In this document: positions 23,915 through 32,067 of the stretch, piece by piece | Numbering within the stretch: position 1 is the stretch's first letter | Layout: every line of letters starts with the position of its first letter | Assembly (NCBI GenBank): GCA_013298845.1 | Contig: JAAFJN010000009.1 | Location: 116,576 to 169,105 of the forward strand | DNA: 52,530 bases | Direction of reading: 5' to 3' | From: Chitinophagales bacterium | GTDB taxonomy: Bacteria > Bacteroidota > Bacteroidia > Chitinophagales > Saprospiraceae | Notes under the pieces: model-generated | What the model saw: the letters and a program-made list of their open reading frames with translations, nothing else | The model's database searches: none | Told to the model about the DNA's origin: nothing | Translations under genes and position numbers: made by a program

Positions 23915-25132
23915 ATGCCATATGTATCTCCAATAAAACTGTTGTCGGGTTATCAACTTCCGGTGGAACCCAAATTAGACAAAGACACCCTGCGCATTGC
24001 GCGGCAGGCGTTATTGGCCGAAATTGATCTTTCCAGCAACCAATCCGTCGAATTAGGGGGCAAATTGATGACCCGCAACGATGTACTGCAACTGTTTGAC
24101 GCCATTCAGGGCAATGATCAATTGCGGTACCACGAGGCCATTCACGCCGACGCGGCTTTACTCGATTTTTTTACCGAAGGCAAAATTCCGGTGATGCCCG
24201 TGAGCAAAAATCCCGTTTACCAAGAGCCGGGTTTTGTGGAATTTATTGCGCCGTTTTATCCCGAAATGTTTTTTAAAGCCTTTCAGGAGGTGGCCAACCG
24301 GCCGTCTTTTGAAAGGATTAACGGCTTGTTTGCGTTGCCCGCAGCCTGGAACGGCGGCACCGCCCGGCGCGAAACTGAAAAACTGGTAAAAGGGTTTCTG
24401 GTCCGGTTACTCCATCGTTTACAACAAATTGTGGAACCTCAAAAGGGCAAAACGGGTATCAGTATCCGAAAAAATACCATAGATGTATTTTATAACCACA
24501 GTCTGATTGATCTGCTGAATAAACTGTCCGATTCGTACACCGAAATCCGCACCAATTACGGCGTTGTGTTGTTGGAATTAGCGTATATTTTGTGGAATAA
24601 CAAACAACGAGCAGAGTCGAATATCGTGGCGCGTCGCGCCGAAATGCTCAAGGGGAGTTATGAATTGGAGTCCCAGGTGAAACATTACTGGAGCCAATGT
24701 TCGCCGTCGCAGGCGTACGCCGAAACCACCAGCGATGGTACTGGTGTGTCGCCGTGGAGTATTATTATCGGGATATTTTTTGTTATCCGGCTGATTATTG
24801 CCGTTGCGCAGTGCGACAGCCGGTCGTCGCGCAGCCGAAACGAACTCCCAACGATTAATTACGATCGTTACCGCGATGCGGCCGTAGAACCGATGGCTGA
24901 GGTGGCTACCCCACCGTCGGGGAGTCGGTCTTCGACCAAAAAAGGAAAAGAAAAAAAGGCAGAATTACCGCCTGAACCCAAGGTTATTGAGTTTTTTGAC
25001 CCAAAAACCGAGCCGGCGGATCAGGTGCTCTACCGGCTCGATTCTTTGGCCAAAAAAAGTTCTACTATTTCTTACCGCAGTTCGTACGATCAATTGTACC
25101 GTGCGATAAAAAGCGATACCATTAAAAAATAA
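23915..25132 (+). CDS. Unrecognised protein with one membrane segment
   Basis: I do not recognise this 405-residue protein. Residues 1-275 are soluble-looking and helix-rich, with FFTEGKIPVMPVSKNPVY and PFYPEMFFKAFQEV as distinctive stretches. One hydrophobic segment (SIIIGIFFVIRLIIAVAQC) lies near residues 283-302. The last 100 residues are charged and low in complexity (SSTKKGKEKKAELPPEP). There is no signal peptide, so the long N-terminal part is probably cytoplasmic and the tail on the other side of the membrane. The stop overlaps the convergent DUF1080 gene by 11 nt, leaving no room for a terminator. Confidence 0.7.
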   Translation: MPYVSPIKLLSGYQLPVEPKLDKDTLRIARQALLAEIDLSSNQSVELGGKLMTRNDVLQLFDAIQGNDQLRYHEAIHADAALLDFFTEGKIPVMPVSKNPVYQEPGFVEFIAPFYPEMFFKAFQEVANRPSFERINGLFALPAAWNGGTARRETEKLVKGFLVRLLHRLQQIVEPQKGKTGISIRKNTIDVFYNHSLIDLLNKLSDSYTEIRTNYGVVLLELAYILWNNKQRAESNIVARRAEMLKGSYELESQVKHYWSQCSPSQAYAETTSDGTGVSPWSIIIGIFFVIRLIIAVAQCDSRSSRSRNELPTINYDRYRDAAVEPMAEVATPPSGSRSSTKKGKEKKAELPPEPKVIEFFDPKTEPADQVLYRLDSLAKKSSTISYRSSYDQLYRAIKSDTIKK

Positions 25133-26957
25133 TGTCGTAACTCACTTCGCCCGTAATGGGGAGGTACAACGCGGCGCGGCCGTCTTTTTGGGTAATCATG
25201 GCTTTGGCTTCCTTGGGCACGCGGATAAAATAACTGAAATCATCCACGGCGTACAGGCCTTTTTCCACTTCTACAATGGAACTGCCAATGGCCATGCGGC
25301 AGTACAAAGGCACCGAGGGTGTTCCTTCGGTGAGTTCGATGGTGCGTGCAAAATATTGGTTGTTCACCAAACGAATGCGGTCTTTTACCATGGCACCGTA
25401 CATTTTATACCGAAAATCGGGCAGATTTTTTTCTTCTAAATCATAACCATACGTGCGGAATCCGGCGGCGGCGGGAACAACGCCACTGGTATCGGTCATG
25501 GCGTCGAGGGTGACCAGTGCGGCGCGGTCGCCGAGGGGTAACACCATGCCGCGCGGTTGCGAGGAGCCATCGCCCCGGTTATCCCACATGGGCGAGGTGT
25601 TGAGGAAATTACCGCGCCAAACCTGCGCGATTCCGCCGTTGTCGAGGTCGTATGTGTAGTGCATACCTTCGGGGTGGCCCACGCTAACGGGGTGCACAAT
25701 CCGTTTCAACAAGGTGCCGTCTTCATAATAGTCCATAAACGAACGGAAAACGGTGTTTTCTTTGGCGTCGAGGAAAATAGGGTCGGCGGGCGTGAGGGCC
25801 AGTGTCGAACTAAAGGCGTGCAAATCGGCGACGCTGGCATCGGGGGCTTTTACCGAAAACTTCACAATCGGCGGCATCCAGCCGTCCATTTTAAAGTAGA
25901 TGAGTTCTACGGGTACGGAACCTTTGGGCAGGTCCACCGAAACGGTGCGCACCACCGTCGAATAACCCCATTTTTGGGGGAGCACGGTGCTGCCGTTCAC
26001 GCTGAGGATGGAGTTGCCACCGGCCTGCATCATAATTTCGTGTTTGCCCGCCGTGGGTACATCGAGGTTAAAGCGGTAAGTAATGGCAAAATCGTTGTCT
26101 TTGCGGGCCGATTCCCAAGTAAGTGCCGATGCCGTACCTTTAAATTCGGGAGTTTTGCCCGTAAAATCTACCAAATTGCGGAAAGAACCGTACACGACTT
26201 CGTATTGTAAACCACTCATTTTTACCGGATTATTCCCTACGGCTTTAATGTTGAGGTTGCGGAAAGCGATTTCGCCGTGGTCGCCTTGGATCAAAATGGG
26301 GCCGGTAGGTGCTTCTTTTTCCGAAATGGCACCACCCGTTGGGCCGGTGAGTTCTACGTTATCTTGTACGACGTATCCGTTGAGTTTCACCATAACGATG
26401 CGGGCGTTGGCAGTTTTTTTGCCGGACGCATCGAAGCGGGGTGCGCGGAACACAATATCCATGTGTTGCCACAGGCCCGGTGCGAGACAAGCGTTGATTT
26501 GGGGGGCGTGTCCTTCGAACAGTTCTTCTTTGGGTTCAAAGCGGCGACGGGGAAAAATACCACCGCAGTCATTGTAAGCGGGATTGGTACGGCCCCAACT
26601 ATCGAGTAATTGTACCTCATACCGACCCTGGAGGTAAAAACCAGAGTTAGAATATTTGGACATCATAAAATCGAAAGAAATTTCGGCGTCGCCGTATTCC
26701 GATTTAGAGAGCAGGTTCGCGCGGTTTTTGGCATCGGGCAAATTGACCAGAATGCCCTCGCCTTTGGTGGCGGTCATGGTGTGGTCTTTGAGGATGTCGG
26801 CTTTTACGCCACTGGCAATTTGCCAGTTTTTGCCCTGGGGTGTTTGCCAAAAAGAAAGGTCTTTAAAAGAAACGGCTTCCTGGGCGTTGGATTTGAGTGC
26901 AACGCAGCAAACAAATAAGAGGGTAAAGGATTTGCGGATAAAAGGTGTATTGAACAT
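25122..26957 (-). CDS. Secreted DUF1080 (3-keto-disaccharide hydrolase-like) protein
   Basis: From the ATG at 26957 the protein has 611 residues with a signal peptide (FTLLFVCCVALKSNAQ). Residues ~30-225 form a DUF1080 jelly-roll domain (GDAEISFDFMMSKYSNSGFYLQ, CGGIFPRRRF, IAFRNLNIKAVG). Members of this domain family cleave or bind 3-keto-glycosides. A PA14-like domain follows (NPVKMSGLQYEVVYGSFRN, GKHEIMMQAGGNSILSVNG). The last ~230 residues form an uncharacterised beta-rich domain. No T9SS tail is visible. Two ATGs upstream (26978 and 26969) are in frame; 26957 gives the shortest signal peptide. It is probably periplasmic and involved in carbohydrate use. Confidence 0.8.
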   Translation of the reverse strand: MFNTPFIRKSFTLLFVCCVALKSNAQEAVSFKDLSFWQTPQGKNWQIASGVKADILKDHTMTATKGEGILVNLPDAKNRANLLSKSEYGDAEISFDFMMSKYSNSGFYLQGRYEVQLLDSWGRTNPAYNDCGGIFPRRRFEPKEELFEGHAPQINACLAPGLWQHMDIVFRAPRFDASGKKTANARIVMVKLNGYVVQDNVELTGPTGGAISEKEAPTGPILIQGDHGEIAFRNLNIKAVGNNPVKMSGLQYEVVYGSFRNLVDFTGKTPEFKGTASALTWESARKDNDFAITYRFNLDVPTAGKHEIMMQAGGNSILSVNGSTVLPQKWGYSTVVRTVSVDLPKGSVPVELIYFKMDGWMPPIVKFSVKAPDASVADLHAFSSTLALTPADPIFLDAKENTVFRSFMDYYEDGTLLKRIVHPVSVGHPEGMHYTYDLDNGGIAQVWRGNFLNTSPMWDNRGDGSSQPRGMVLPLGDRAALVTLDAMTDTSGVVPAAAGFRTYGYDLEEKNLPDFRYKMYGAMVKDRIRLVNNQYFARTIELTEGTPSVPLYCRMAIGSSIVEVEKGLYAVDDFSYFIRVPKEAKAMITQKDGRAALYLPITGEVSYDIIF

Positions 26958-27066
26958 AGATAAATGCATTTGCCGCAAATGTCAATAATTCGGACGGGTT
27001 AATAAAATTTTTTTTGTGGTGGCTATGCTTTGTTGTTCATCGGTGAGATGCCACACGTAAAAGTAA

Positions 27067-27096
27067 AAAGGGCCAACTACGTTTAGTCAGCCCTTT
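27067..27096. terminator. Imperfect hairpin in the gap before the AntA-like gene
   Basis: The arms AAAGGGCCAACT (27067-27078) and AGTCAGCCCTTT (27085-27096) pair with two adjacent mismatches. The 280-nt gap 26958-27237 also has two copies of TCATGGG nearby, at about 27096 and 27111. It contains no gene. Confidence 0.4.
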
Positions 27097-27237
27097 CATG
27101 GGACACACTGTCATGGGTAGGGTAGGGACTGATTTTTCGTTCCTGTAATAGTCCTTTTTCGTAAAATTTTTTGTAAAAACCAGCCCTAAAAAGCCGTTTC
27201 GTTTTTACGTGTATCTTTATATCGGCCTAAAAGCCGC

Positions 27238-27582
27238 TTACGCTGCGGGTACAAACAAACTCATTTGACCGTTGTGGGCGATGGCATCCAGCATACGGGC
27301 GTATTTGAGTTTTACTTTGCTGGTGGTGCGCAAGGCAATGAGTTTGGCCAATTCGAGGGTGATATAATAATCTTCCACGGGTTCGCCTGGTCTTGGTCGG
27401 CGGGCGTAATCGCGCAGGGCCTGGGGCTTGCGGATACCTCCGTCGGAAAATTCGTAGAGGTCGCGGAGCCAACGGCGGACATTGGCGCCGTACTGGGCGT
27501 TCGGAAGTTTTAGTGCATGGTGCAAATTGGTGGCAGAAACCACCTTTGTGCCTTTTTTACTTTCTAAGACAACGAGTTCCAT
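27238..27582 (-). CDS. AntA/AntB-like DNA-binding (antirepressor-type) protein
   Basis: The 114-residue protein starts MELVVLESKKGTKVVSATNL and continues with LHHAL...RRWLRDLYEF and DYYITLELAKLIALRT. This follows the AntA/AntB antirepressor pattern (vsAreLHeaL... Wi...; DYhlTldmAKelAm). The domain is normally found in phage antirepressors; here it is alone, in a chromosomal setting without other phage genes. The frame is open further upstream to 27738, but a full promoter (27727-27759) and a structured leader (27622-27700) occupy that part, so the ATG at 27582 was chosen. Arginine-rich stretches such as RDYARRPRPG suggest nucleic-acid contact. The regulatory target is unknown. Confidence 0.6.
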   Translation of the reverse strand: MELVVLESKKGTKVVSATNLHHALKLPNAQYGANVRRWLRDLYEFSDGGIRKPQALRDYARRPRPGEPVEDYYITLELAKLIALRTTSKVKLKYARMLDAIAHNGQMSLFVPAA

Positions 27583-27621
27583 ACTGCTTGCATTGTTTAT
27601 TGTAATTCTGAGTCGCCAAAA

Positions 27622-27700
27622 GGTAGCCGACAAGGTCTTTTCTGCACGGGTGGTCTTCGCCTCAACGTTTCCAGCATAGTGCATCTTTTTGTCGGCTACC
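27622..27700 (-). promoter_or_regulatory. Structured 5' leader with 12-bp stem and possible leader peptide
   Basis: On the minus strand GGTAGCCGACAA (27700-27689) pairs perfectly with TTGTCGGCTACC (27633-27622), enclosing 55 nt. A nested 5-bp pairing (GTGCA 27679-27683 with TGCAC 27643-27647) is possible. A TTTT run follows the closing arm. A 13-codon open frame, MGSRQKDALCWKR, starts at 27703 and ends at 27662 and includes the first arm. The leader runs from a predicted transcription start near 27720 to the ATG at 27582. It matches no riboswitch class I can recognise. Confidence 0.55.
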
Positions 27701-27726
27701 CATCTTGGCTTGGTTCTAAAACAATG

Positions 27727-27759
27727 CAAATATAACACAGAAAGTTTTTAAAAAACAAA
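27727..27759 (-). promoter_or_regulatory. Promoter of the AntA-like gene
   Basis: On the minus strand TTTG (27759-27756), a 21-nt spacer and TATATTTG (27734-27727) match the TTG-N17-23-TAnnTTTG consensus. A start near 27720 would give a leader of about 138 nt. Confidence 0.65.
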
Positions 27760-27868
27760 TTTTTTCACACAAATTTTGAAAAATATTTTTTGTTTGATTT
27801 TAAGTGGTTGATTGTCAATATTTTTTTGCTACATTTTATTTACAATGCCACCCCTCTCCGTAGCGTCA

Positions 27869-27923
27869 CCGTAGCGTTTCCGTAGCGACGGGTTTCAAAC
27901 CCGTCGCTACGGAAACGCTACGG
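27869..27923. repeat. 27-bp near-continuous palindrome
   Basis: The arms 27869-27895 and 27897-27923 are perfectly complementary with a single central base. They contain CCGTAGCGTTTCCGTAGCGACGGG. Two further CCGTAGCG words precede it. It lies between the divergent AntA-like and GT39-like genes and resembles GTAGCGACGGG-type palindromes dispersed in Bacteroidota genomes. Confidence 0.8.
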
Positions 27924-27972
27924 AAAGGGCCACAGAATTATTTTTTGGTCATTCCGTCGCCCAAAAAAACAC

Positions 27973-27980
27973 TACATTTG
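27973..27980 (+). promoter_or_regulatory. Candidate -7 element (TACATTTG) of the GT39-like gene
   Basis: TACATTTG matches TAnnTTTG and ends 21 nt before the ATG at 28002. A TTTG lies 25 nt upstream, slightly beyond the usual spacing. Confidence 0.5.
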
Positions 27981-28001
27981 ACCGGCATAATTGTACTCAA
28001 C

Positions 28002-29585
28002 ATGACGAAACAACCGGACACAACGACCCCTAACCTGACCAATATCCCCCTGATTTTAATGGGCATTGCTTTCTTTTTTGTGCTCACGGGCCGCCTGCAA
28101 CTGCTCGATATTCCGCTCGAACGCGACGAAGGCGGCTATGCCTACATTGGTCAGCATTTGTTTGGATCGCAACGCTTGTACACCGATTTGCTCGATATCA
28201 AGTTGCCGGGCCTTTATTTCCTGTACTGGATGTTTGATTTATTACCCGGCAGTCCTTCGACCCGCATTCACCTTGGGTTGTTGTTGTTGCACAGCGTGGC
28301 GTTGTACTTTTTTTACCGCCTGATCCGCGACCTGTTTTCCGTCGAAGTAGCGCGGGTGGCGACGGCTTTGTTTGCCATTAGTGCGGCCTTGCCGGGGGTG
28401 TACGGATTTGCCACCCACGCCACGCAATTGTTGCAGGCACCATTAATGTTATCGCTGTGGCTGCTGTGGCGACACGTGCACGCCGAAAAGACCCATTGGC
28501 TATCGTTGGCGCTCGTTGGGTTGTTACTGGGCGTGGCTTTTACCATCAAACAACCCGCCATTGTATTTATCGTATTTTCGATTGCGGTGCTGTTGTTGGA
28601 ATCGCGCTATTCATTTTTGGGGCGTATCGGGCGGTCATTTGTGCTGGGGGCGGCTTCGTTGGTGCCGTTTTTGTCCATTGCCGGGTATTATTGGACGGCG
28701 GGTCGGTGGGATAGTTTTTGGCGCTGGACCTTTGAAGTGCCTACCGCACAGACGGTGGGGGGCGACAGTTGGACGTATTTGAAAACCCTGGTGCCGCCGA
28801 TGGTGGGCAATCATTACCTGTTTTGGGTGGGTGGCGTAGCGACGCTGGCCATCTTGCCGGTGTTGAAAACCAAGGTTACGGCGCACCGTTGGGTAGCGGG
28901 TTTGTTGTTGTGCGCATTGTTGTCGGCCGCGATTGGATTGGGATACATGCCGCATTATTTTATCCCGGCTATTCCGTGGGCAGCAGCGGGTATTGCGGCG
29001 GTTCTGTACGCGTGGAGTGCCCAAAACGATACCCGTCGGATGGCCACTTACGGCGTATTTATCGCCTTGCCGTTATTGTTGAATTTTGGGTATTTTACCC
29101 GGCCCAATCACCTTAAAATTATGGAAAATGGCTACCATTGGAATGGTTTTGCCGAAATAAAAGCCATTGGAGAACAATTGAAAAAACGCCTTCGACCGGG
29201 CGAAACCATCGGGGTATTGGGGTCGGAGCCGCAAATAAACTATTACACCCAAACGGAACACTGCTCGCCGCATTTGTTCATGTACCCGGTAATTCGCGAA
29301 AATGCCTATCAAGCCGAGTACCAACGGCAGTTTTTGGCCGATTTTGACCGCTGTAAACCGGCGTATTTAATTGTAACGGCCAGCGAAGCCTCCTGGATGC
29401 CGGGTTTTGCCAATTCCGATTTTTTCAAAAATGCCCTCATGGCAACGCGGGTAACGCCCAATTACACCCTCATCGGTCGGGCCAATATCGGCCAAATTCC
29501 CATGAGCATCGTCTGGGACGAAGCCCTGAAAACGCATCGCCCGCCGCAGTGTCCGCCCATTTTTGTTTTTAAACGGAAAATTTGA
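28002..29585 (+). CDS. GT39-like (PMT/ArnT type) membrane glycosyltransferase
   Basis: The 527-residue protein has about ten hydrophobic segments, beginning with NIPLILMGIAFFFVLTGRL. Just after it, in the first periplasmic loop, is LERDEGGYAYIGQHLFG, which carries the Asp-Glu pair typical of GT-C enzymes of the PMT_2/ArnT kind. These use a polyprenyl-phosphate sugar and transfer it on the outer face of the cytoplasmic membrane. The C-terminal part (GETIGVLGSEPQINYYT...) is the usual soluble tail of such proteins. An in-frame TTG at 27945 lies upstream of the promoter element and was rejected as start. The acceptor is unknown. A heptamer inverted repeat follows the stop. Confidence 0.8.
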   Translation: MTKQPDTTTPNLTNIPLILMGIAFFFVLTGRLQLLDIPLERDEGGYAYIGQHLFGSQRLYTDLLDIKLPGLYFLYWMFDLLPGSPSTRIHLGLLLLHSVALYFFYRLIRDLFSVEVARVATALFAISAALPGVYGFATHATQLLQAPLMLSLWLLWRHVHAEKTHWLSLALVGLLLGVAFTIKQPAIVFIVFSIAVLLLESRYSFLGRIGRSFVLGAASLVPFLSIAGYYWTAGRWDSFWRWTFEVPTAQTVGGDSWTYLKTLVPPMVGNHYLFWVGGVATLAILPVLKTKVTAHRWVAGLLLCALLSAAIGLGYMPHYFIPAIPWAAAGIAAVLYAWSAQNDTRRMATYGVFIALPLLLNFGYFTRPNHLKIMENGYHWNGFAEIKAIGEQLKKRLRPGETIGVLGSEPQINYYTQTEHCSPHLFMYPVIRENAYQAEYQRQFLADFDRCKPAYLIVTASEASWMPGFANSDFFKNALMATRVTPNYTLIGRANIGQIPMSIVWDEALKTHRPPQCPPIFVFKRKI

Positions 29586-29600
29586 TTATAGAAGAGTTGA

Positions 29601-29686
29601 GAGTGAATAGTGAAGAGTGAAGAATGAATAGTGAAAAACAAATATTCACTATTCATTCTTCACTTTTCACTATTCACTATTCACTC
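29601..29686. repeat. Inverted heptanucleotide arrays, GTGAATA family
   Basis: The left array (29601-29635) repeats words such as ATAGTGA, AGAGTGA and AGAATGA every 7 nt. The right array (29645-29686) is its inverse (TTCACTA, TTCATTC, TTCACTT). The arms pair over about 34 nt with one mismatch and could serve as a terminator for the GT39-like gene. The right array ends about 37 nt before the psd -7 element. Confidence 0.8.
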
Positions 29687-29722
29687 ATCTCTCCAACACG
29701 CTGTCCGATTCCAAAAAAATAC

Positions 29723-29730
29723 TACCTTTG
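29723..29730 (+). promoter_or_regulatory. Candidate -7 element (TACCTTTG) of psd
   Basis: TACCTTTG matches TAnnTTTG, 28 nt before the ATG at 29759. No TTG lies at the usual -33 position. Confidence 0.5.
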
Positions 29731-29758
29731 CCCCCGATTTTTAAAAAAATAACAAAAA

Positions 29759-30409
29759 ATGATACGTTTTCACAAAGAAGGTACCACTTTACTCTGGGGA
29801 TTAACGGCAGCCATTGCCTTGATTACCGGCCTGATCTGGGTGTATTTCCCCGCCGCAATTTGGTTTTGGGCCGTGGTGGCCATTGTTGTCTTTATCCTTA
29901 TTGCGCAGTTTTTCCGCAATCCGGTGCGCACCATTGAGGTACCCGATTCCAATATCGTGTACGCTCCCGCCGACGGGCGCGTGTGTGTGATTGAAGAAAC
30001 CGAAGAAACCGAATATTTTAAAGGCAAACGTTTGCAGGTGTCCATTTTTATGTCGCCCGTAAATGTGCACGTCAACCGCAACCCGGTGAGTGGTTTGGTC
30101 AAATATTTCAAATACCACCCCGGTAAATACCTCGTGGCCTGGCACCCCAAAAGCAGCACCGAAAACGAACGCACCACCGTGGTGTACAGCAACGGTACCA
30201 CCGAAATTTTGATGCGCCAGATCGCTGGTGCTTTGGCCAAACGCATCAAATGGTACATTAAAGAAGGTGACCGCGTAGAACAAGGCGCCGATATGGGCTT
30301 TATCAAGTTTGGCTCCCGCGTGGATTTGTATTTTCCGGTGGGAACAAAAATAGAAGTATCCATGGACGAGCACGTAAAAGGGAACAAAACCATTGTGGCG
30401 CGTTTGTGA
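29759..30409 (+). CDS. psd: Phosphatidylserine decarboxylase (short type)
   Basis: The 216-residue pro-enzyme converts phosphatidylserine to phosphatidylethanolamine at the inner membrane. Two N-terminal hydrophobic stretches (residues 11-30 and 33-50) anchor it. Catalytic-region motifs are YAPADGRV (Asp72) and FMSPVNVHVNRNP (His104). The self-cleavage site is KFGSRVDLYFP, with Gly185-Ser186, where Ser186 becomes the pyruvoyl group. The length fits the short bacterial Psd family rather than the longer E. coli type. It is monocistronic with its own promoter; icd follows after 121 nt with a separate promoter. Confidence 0.92.
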   Translation: MIRFHKEGTTLLWGLTAAIALITGLIWVYFPAAIWFWAVVAIVVFILIAQFFRNPVRTIEVPDSNIVYAPADGRVCVIEETEETEYFKGKRLQVSIFMSPVNVHVNRNPVSGLVKYFKYHPGKYLVAWHPKSSTENERTTVVYSNGTTEILMRQIAGALAKRIKWYIKEGDRVEQGADMGFIKFGSRVDLYFPVGTKIEVSMDEHVKGNKTIVARL

Positions 30410-30487
30410 TTTTTTCCAAAAAATGGAATCGAAAAATTATTTTGAACTATTTTTAGCCAAAAATGCGGTATTTTTGATTAGTTTTTC

Positions 30488-30495
30488 TAATTTTG
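30488..30495 (+). promoter_or_regulatory. Candidate -7 element (TAATTTTG) of icd
   Basis: TAATTTTG matches TAnnTTTG, 35 nt before the ATG at 30531. A TTTG lies 11 nt upstream, closer than the standard -33 distance. Confidence 0.5.
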
Positions 30496-30530
30496 CGCCT
30501 CCATTTTAGACTTTTTAATCAATTATTGAT

Positions 30531-31796
30531 ATGACAGGTTCAGCAATTACCATCAAACGGGGCAAACTCAAAGTCCCCAACGATCCTATTATCCCATTTA
30601 TTGAAGGTGACGGTACAGGTCCCGATATTTGGGCAGCCTCCGTTCGTGTTTTGGATGCGGCGGTAGAAAAAGCCTATAAAGGCAAAAAGAAAATTGTTTG
30701 GAAAGAAGTATTGGCCGGTGAAAAGGCATTTAATACAACCGGTAACTGGCTTCCAGATGAAACCCTAACGGTTATTGATCAATACAAAGTGGCCATTAAA
30801 GGTCCTTTGACTACGCCCGTTGGTGGTGGTATTCGCTCCTTGAACGTGGCTTTGCGCCAGCAGTTGGACCTGTACGCCTGCGTACGTCCGGTGAGATGGT
30901 TCAAAGGTGTGCCTTCTCCGGTGAAAGAACCGGGCTTGGTAGATATGGTAATTTTCCGCGAAAATACCGAAGACATTTACGCGGGTATCGAATACCTCAG
31001 CGGTACACCCGAGGCGGCCAAAATGCTCAAATTCCTCCAGGAAGAAATGGGTGTGAAAAAAATCCGCTTCCCCAAAACGTCTTCTTTTGGTATCAAACCC
31101 GTTTCTAAAGAAGGTACAGAGCGTTTAATGCGTTCGGCTTTGGAATATGCGTTTAAATACAACCGCAAATCGTTGACCATCGTACACAAGGGCAACATCA
31201 TGAAATTCACTGAAGGTAAGTTCAAAGACTGGGGTTACGAATTTGCCGAAAAAGAATTTGGTGATAAAGTATTTACCTGGGCCGAATACGACCGGATCAA
31301 AGCCGATAAAGGCGAAGATGCAGCCAATAAAGCCCAATCGGCGGCCTTGGCGGCGGGTAAACTCCTCATTAAAGACTCCATTGCGGATGCGTTTTTGCAA
31401 CAAATCCTGCTTCGCCCGGCGGAGTACGATGTTATTGCTACCCTTAACCTCAACGGCGATTACGTTTCTGATGCCCTCGCGGCGCAGGTAGGTGGTATCG
31501 GTATCGCTCCCGGTGCAAATATCAACTACGTTACGGGTCACGCTATTTTTGAAGCCACCCACGGTACAGCCCCCAAATACGCGGGTAAAGACGTGGTGAA
31601 CCCTTCTTCAGTGATTCTTTCCGGCGTGATGATGCTGGAATACATGGGTTGGGATAAAGCCGCTAAATTGATCGTTAAAGGTATTGAGCGTTCTATCAAG
31701 AAAAAACGCGTTACCTACGACTTCGAACGTTTGATGAAAGGTGCTACCAAACTCAAATGCTCCGAATTTGGCGACGAGGTCATTGCGAATATGTAA
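30531..31796 (+). CDS. icd: NADP-dependent isocitrate dehydrogenase
   Basis: The 421-residue enzyme of the TCA cycle oxidatively decarboxylates isocitrate to 2-oxoglutarate. It follows the E. coli type: [11 protein letters not shown] at the start and the substrate loop [13 protein letters not shown] with Ser103, Asn105 and Arg109 (Ser113, Asn115 and Arg119 in E. coli). Arg119 and Arg143 also match, as do catalytic Tyr150 in ENTEDIYAG and Lys220 in [22 protein letters not shown] has Lys349-Tyr350 at the positions that select NADP+ over NAD+. Ser103 is the residue that AceK phosphorylates in E. coli; no aceK is in the window. A strong terminator follows. Confidence 0.95.
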   Translation: MTGSAITIKRGKLKVPNDPIIPFIEGDGTGPDIWAASVRVLDAAVEKAYKGKKKIVWKEVLAGEKAFNTTGNWLPDETLTVIDQYKVAIKGPLTTPVGGGIRSLNVALRQQLDLYACVRPVRWFKGVPSPVKEPGLVDMVIFRENTEDIYAGIEYLSGTPEAAKMLKFLQEEMGVKKIRFPKTSSFGIKPVSKEGTERLMRSALEYAFKYNRKSLTIVHKGNIMKFTEGKFKDWGYEFAEKEFGDKVFTWAEYDRIKADKGEDAANKAQSAALAAGKLLIKDSIADAFLQQILLRPAEYDVIATLNLNGDYVSDALAAQVGGIGIAPGANINYVTGHAIFEATHGTAPKYAGKDVVNPSSVILSGVMMLEYMGWDKAAKLIVKGIERSIKKKRVTYDFERLMKGATKLKCSEFGDEVIANM

Positions 31797-31820
31797 TTTG
31801 ACCAACGCATTAATAAATAT

Positions 31821-31858
31821 AAAAAAGCCGTAGAACATTCGTGTTCTACGGCTTTTTT
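31821..31858 (+). terminator. Rho-independent terminator of icd
   Basis: A 17-bp perfect stem (31821-31837 with 31842-31858) closes a TTCG tetraloop. It contains GCCGTAGAACA and is flanked by an A-run and a T-run, so it could work in both directions. It starts 24 nt after the icd stop. Confidence 0.9.
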
Positions 31859-31873
31859 TGTGCCATTATGGAT

Positions 31874-32063
31874 AAAATTTCGAACGCCGAACGCCGAACA
31901 CCGAGATAGTATTTAATCGAATAAGTGTGAATACATAATAGCGGCGTAATATTTCGGTGCTACGCACCTGGTCAAGTTTTTACCTCACAAGATTAAAATA
32001 CTCCGTAGTGCAAAATACTTCGGCATTCGGTGTTCGGTGTTCGACATTCGGTGTTCAAATTTT
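31874..32063. repeat. Inverted heptanucleotide arrays, GTTCGGT family
   Basis: The left array (31881-31908) reads CGAACGC, CGAACGC, CGAACAC, CGAGATA. The right array (32023-32057) reads GCATTCG, GTGTTCG, GTGTTCG, ACATTCG, GTGTTCA. The arrays are inverse in sequence, with AAAATTT (31874-31880) and AAATTTT (32057-32063) at their outer ends. They occupy most of the 271-nt gap between the convergent icd and type B protein genes. The ~110 nt between the arrays shows no gene. Confidence 0.75.
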
Positions 32064-32067
32064 CCCG

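Noticed and set aside
27583-27738. 52-residue N-terminal extension of the AntA-like protein
   Set aside because: It overlaps a well-formed promoter and a structured leader, and the family begins at the later ATG.
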